Assembly (NCBI GenBank): GCA_049516835.1
Contig: JBEKSR010000023.1
Location: 16,101-80,100, forward strand
Direction of reading: 5' to 3'
Source: Fen-178 sp049516835
GTDB lineage: Bacteria > Acidobacteriota > Terriglobia > Bryobacterales > Bryobacteraceae
Length of the DNA stretch: 64,000 nucleotides
Positions 61,123-64,000 of this stretch are shown here, in pieces. The translations under genes were made by a program, and so were the position numbers. The notes under the pieces were generated by a model, which saw only the letters and a program-made list of their open reading frames with translations, had not been told where the DNA came from and searched no databases. The first letter of the stretch is position 1. Each line of letters opens with the position of its first letter.

Positions 61123-62385
61123 TTGGCTTTAATTGAAGGCTGCAGGCACGCACTGGAGATTTCCATCCCGGTCCACGAGGTGGAGAGCGAGACTGATCGC
61201 GTCGTCGCCGACGTCCTGAAGCGTGCCAAGCTGCCCGGTTTCCGGCCCGGCAAGGTGCCTGTCTCCCTGGTTAGAAAGCAGTTCGCCTCGGATATCCGGA
61301 AGCGGGTAACGGATGCCCTGATCCCCAAGTACCTGCAAAAACAGTTCGAGGCGGAAAACCTGAACGTGGTGGGCACGCCCGACATCAAAGATGTCCACTA
61401 TCACCCCGGCGAGCCGCTGACGTTTAAGGCCGAGTTCGAGGTGGTTTCGCCAATCGAGTTGCAGGAGTACAAAGAGGTCGAAGTTCCCTACCACGATCCC
61501 GAAGTCACCGACGAAGACGTGGCCAAGCGGCTGGATGAGATCCGCGAGCAGAAAGCCCAGTACGTGAACATCGACCCCCGGCCCCTGGAAAACGGCGATC
61601 ACGCGGTGGTGGCGCTGGAAAGCCTGGCGGGGGTGGAAGGCGAGCCGGTCAAGCAGGAAGAGATGGTGCTGGAGATCGGCGGCGCGGACACATTCGAGGC
61701 CTTCACCGAAAACCTGCGCGGCGTCACTCCCGGCGAAGAGAAGGAATTCGAGGTCACCTATCCGGCGGAATTCGGCGCCAAACGGCTGGCGGGCCGGACC
61801 GTGCGATTCCACGCCACCCTGAAGGGCCTGCGCAAGAAGGAACTGCCGGAGCTGAACGATGAATTCGCGCAGGATCTGGGGGACTACCGCAACGTGGACG
61901 AGCTGCGTGAAGCCGTCCGCAAGTCCATGCTTGCGCAGCGCCAGTACGAGGCCCAGCAGGAGGCCACCAACCTGATCGTGGACAAACTCGTGGATGCGCA
62001 CGATTTTCCCATTCCCGAAGTCTTCGTCGAGCGTCAGATCCGCAACCGTGTCGAGCAGAGCCTCCGCGCCATGGCGGCGGAGGGGGTGGACCCGAAATCC
62101 ATCAAGCTGGATTGGGAGAAAGTGAAGGAGACGCAGCGCGATAAGGCGGTGCGCGAGGTGAAGGCTTCGCTGCTGCTCTCGAGGATTGCAGAGCGGGAAG
62201 CCATCGCCGCCACGCGCGACGAAGTCGATAAGGAGGTCGAGCGGCTGGCCCGGCAGCAGCGCGAGCCGGTGGCAGCCCTCCAGATGAAGTTCGAAAAGGA
62301 CGGCACGATGGGGCGGATCGCTTCCCATATTCAAACCGAGAAAACGCTCAACTTCTTGTTCGAACACGCCCGGAAAACCGCGTAG
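61123..62385 (+). CDS. tig: Trigger factor
   Basis: A 420-residue ribosome-bound chaperone and prolyl isomerase. The N-terminal ribosome-binding motif is seen as LPGFRPGKVPVSLVRKQF; the FKBP-like PPIase domain spans about 150-240; the C-terminal arms follow. I chose TTG 61123 (ALIEGCRHALEISIPV) with GAGGT about 10 nt upstream, as the usual family beginning; a frame opening at 60991 would overlap the divergent gene. Confidence 0.94.
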   Translation: MALIEGCRHALEISIPVHEVESETDRVVADVLKRAKLPGFRPGKVPVSLVRKQFASDIRKRVTDALIPKYLQKQFEAENLNVVGTPDIKDVHYHPGEPLTFKAEFEVVSPIELQEYKEVEVPYHDPEVTDEDVAKRLDEIREQKAQYVNIDPRPLENGDHAVVALESLAGVEGEPVKQEEMVLEIGGADTFEAFTENLRGVTPGEEKEFEVTYPAEFGAKRLAGRTVRFHATLKGLRKKELPELNDEFAQDLGDYRNVDELREAVRKSMLAQRQYEAQQEATNLIVDKLVDAHDFPIPEVFVERQIRNRVEQSLRAMAAEGVDPKSIKLDWEKVKETQRDKAVREVKASLLLSRIAEREAIAATRDEVDKEVERLARQQREPVAALQMKFEKDGTMGRIASHIQTEKTLNFLFEHARKTA

Positions 62386-62433
62386 CACCGGGGCTGTGGG
62401 AGCGTACAGTACCCCGTTAACCCTTCGGGTACA

Positions 62434-62462
62434 TTGCTTACGAACGCTATTCAGGTGATAAT
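62434..62462 (+). promoter_or_regulatory. Sigma70 promoter for clpX
   Basis: TTGCTT (62434-62439), 17-nt spacer, GATAAT (62457-62462), giving about 55 nt of leader with GAAGAGGAG before the clpX GTG. Confidence 0.55.
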
Positions 62463-62522
62463 AGAGACGAAGTGGATTGAGGTTCCCTACCGCCTGCCGA
62501 CGGCGGAAGAGGAGAAATCTGC

Positions 62523-63794
62523 GTGAAGCGTGCCGGATCCGATGATGCTTTACGGTGTTCTTTTTGCCATAAGAGCCAGGACGTAGTCGGGAAACTCATC
62601 TCCTCCCCGAGCGATTATCCCCGCGCTTATATCTGCGACGAGTGCATTGCGGTCTGCAACTCGATTTTGGAGGACGACAAGGTCGAGGCTCCCTCGGGGA
62701 TCGCGAATAAGATACCCAAGCCATTGGAAGTGAAGGAGTTTCTGGATCAGTACGTGATCGGGCAAGAGCCCACCAAGAAGAAACTGGCGGTGGCGGTGTA
62801 CAACCACTGCAAGCGCGTCCACATGAACCGCGTGCGCAACACCGAGGTCGAGCTGCAGAAGTCCAATATTCTGCTGATCGGCCCCACGGGGACCGGCAAG
62901 ACGCTGATGGCGCAGACCTTGGCCAAGATCCTCGACGTGCCCTTCGCCATCGTGGACGCTACCACCCTGACCGAAGCCGGTTACGTCGGTGAGGACGTCG
63001 AGAACATCATCCTCAAGCTGCTCCAGGCGGCCGATGGGGACGTGCAGAAGTGCCAGCAGGGAATCATTTACATCGATGAAATCGACAAAATCTGCCGCAA
63101 GGACGAAAACCCGTCGATTACCCGCGATGTTTCCGGGGAAGGTGTCCAGCAGGCCCTCCTGAAGATCCTCGAGGGCACGATCGCCAACGTTCCGCCGCAA
63201 GGCGGACGCAAGCACCCGCACCAGGAATTCACGCCGGTGGACACCACCAACATCCTGTTTATCTGTGGCGGCGCGTTTGTGGGGCTGGAGAAGGTGATCG
63301 GGCGCCGCACGGGCAAGAAGTCGATCGGCTTCCTGCAGGAAGAAGAGAAGGGCGCGGTCAGGCTGTCCGGCTCGGGCTCGCGGCGAGACATCGATCTTCT
63401 TTCGCAGGTCCAGCCCGTCGATCTGATCAAGTTCGGCTTTATTCCCGAGTTCATCGGCCGTCTTCCGGTAACAGCGGTGCTTCAGGATCTGGACCGCTCG
63501 GCCCTGATCCAGATTCTGACCAGGCCCAAGAACGCAATTGTGAAGCAGTATCAGAAGCTCTTTGAGTTTGAGAACGTGCGGCTGCGGTTCAGCGACGACG
63601 CCCTGGAGTCGATCGCCGACTTGGCCATGGAGCGCAAGGTGGGGGCGCGCGGGTTGCGCATGATTCTCGAGGACTTGATGCTCGATTTGATGTACTACCT
63701 GCCTTCCTACAAGAAGGTCCGCGAGTTCCAGGTCACCAAAGAGATGGTGCTGGCGCAGAAAATCAGTCTTACACTATTAGAAAAGGCCGGTTAG
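62523..63794 (+). CDS. clpX: ATP-dependent protease ATPase subunit ClpX
   Basis: A 423-residue unfoldase. Zinc-binding Cys12, Cys15, Cys38 and Cys41; Walker A GPTGTGKTLMA (Lys126); Walker B IIYIDEIDKI; and the family segment VSGEGVQQALLKILEGT. Normal length. GTG 62523 follows GAAGAGGAGAAA. clpP is not between tig and clpX as it usually is. Confidence 0.97.
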   Translation: MKRAGSDDALRCSFCHKSQDVVGKLISSPSDYPRAYICDECIAVCNSILEDDKVEAPSGIANKIPKPLEVKEFLDQYVIGQEPTKKKLAVAVYNHCKRVHMNRVRNTEVELQKSNILLIGPTGTGKTLMAQTLAKILDVPFAIVDATTLTEAGYVGEDVENIILKLLQAADGDVQKCQQGIIYIDEIDKICRKDENPSITRDVSGEGVQQALLKILEGTIANVPPQGGRKHPHQEFTPVDTTNILFICGGAFVGLEKVIGRRTGKKSIGFLQEEEKGAVRLSGSGSRRDIDLLSQVQPVDLIKFGFIPEFIGRLPVTAVLQDLDRSALIQILTRPKNAIVKQYQKLFEFENVRLRFSDDALESIADLAMERKVGARGLRMILEDLMLDLMYYLPSYKKVREFQVTKEMVLAQKISLTLLEKAG

Positions 63795-63835
63795 CGAAGG
63801 GGCTTCCCGAAACCGCTCGCCTGGGAATCAGGAGC

Positions 63836-63853
63836 AGGGTCAGTCCCCCTGCG
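63836..63853. terminator. Weak hairpin between clpX and lon
   Basis: GCAGGG and CCCCCTGC can pair around TCAGT just before lon. There is no T-run on the plus strand, so termination is doubtful. Confidence 0.25.
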
Positions 63854-63860
63854 GAAAATA

Positions 63861-64000
63861 ATGCTTACTTCAAAGGAAAAATCCGAAACAAAACGTCTGC
63901 CGATGATGCCCATCCGCGACGTGGTCATCTTTCCGTACATGATGACCCCGTTCGTGGTGGGGCGGGAATCCAGTGTGCGGGCGTTGGAAGAGGCCATGGC
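63861..64000 (+). CDS. lon: Lon protease, N-terminal fragment (window edge)
   Basis: ATG 63861 begins SKEKSETKRLPMMPIRDVVI, then FPYMMTPFVVGRESSVRAL, which is the start of the Lon N-terminal domain (PxxPxRDxVxFPxM, xPxxVGRxxS). It runs off the window. Order tig-clpX-lon supports the call. The catalytic domain lies outside. Confidence 0.88.
   Translation, partial: MLTSKEKSETKRLPMMPIRDVVIFPYMMTPFVVGRESSVRALEEAM

Noticed and set aside
62386..62522. Relic of clpP between tig and clpX
   Set aside because: No frame shows the ClpP Ser or His motifs; the stretch reads as promoter and leader.

Overview
The window is about 64 kb of high-GC bacterial chromosome, most likely from an acidobacterium of the Solibacter/Bryobacter group. 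This is an inference from gene content: the S8 protease at 3468-6929 ends in the Solibacter-type C-terminal domain (TIGR03437), 43006-45024 is a VWFA-related acidobacterial protein (TIGR03436), and 53920-54780 is a soil-associated TIGR03435 protein. These families are largely confined to, or expanded in, that group. No rRNA, tRNA, CRISPR array, phage or complete insertion sequence was seen.

Layout. 1-601: Phd/PIN toxin-antitoxin pair, cut by the window edge. 776-3310: Spy/CpxP-like periplasmic protein divergent from a Cpx-like regulator/kinase pair. 3468-7256: giant secreted subtilase and a small zinc-ribbon protein. 7257-7858: no protein gene, but a well-formed sigma70 promoter, a 6S-like RNA and a second terminated structured element on the minus strand. 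7859-16094: heparinase-like protein, beta-lactamase-fold hydrolase, a frameshifted TPR regulator, fabH, a SprT-like protein and membrane proteins. 16160-17340: an unlisted 37-residue secreted peptide gene and an XRE/S24-type regulator whose promoter carries a palindrome. 17370-23690: ubiX-pheA, a class III sirtuin coupled to a frameshifted CsgG-like gene, a GT9-like glycosyltransferase, MTA phosphorylase and a Tat-exported oxidoreductase. 23773-32192: a small dihaem cytochrome, a rhamnosidase/sugar-isomerase operon, rpiB-yjbQ, and a GntR/ABC exporter operon. 32189-37953: two VapBC loci flanking an amtB-glnB-glnD nitrogen-signalling operon. 38008-42674: gmhA, a flippase-like protein, an M14 carboxypeptidase-like enzyme, an enolase-superfamily protein and nagB. 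45094-52454: an extended kdp potassium operon (USP, miniprotein, kdpF, A, B, C, porin, N-terminal-only kdpD). 52559-58463: DUF2254, TIGR03435, an ABC-2 exporter and a second Tat oxidoreductase. 58480-60161: a VapBC locus beside a rearrangement scar with PIN and UbiA remnants and a methyltransferase. 60358-64000: site-2-protease homologue with a miniprotein, then tig-clpX-lon without clpP.

Recurrent features are (i) -10 boxes 6-10 nt upstream of start codons, implying many leaderless mRNAs; (ii) four intact type II toxin-antitoxin loci plus one remnant; (iii) dispersed GC-rich palindromes in intergenic gaps; and (iv) two single-base frameshifts of the same kind, which may be sequence errors. 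All calls rest on reading the sequence by eye; no database search was run.
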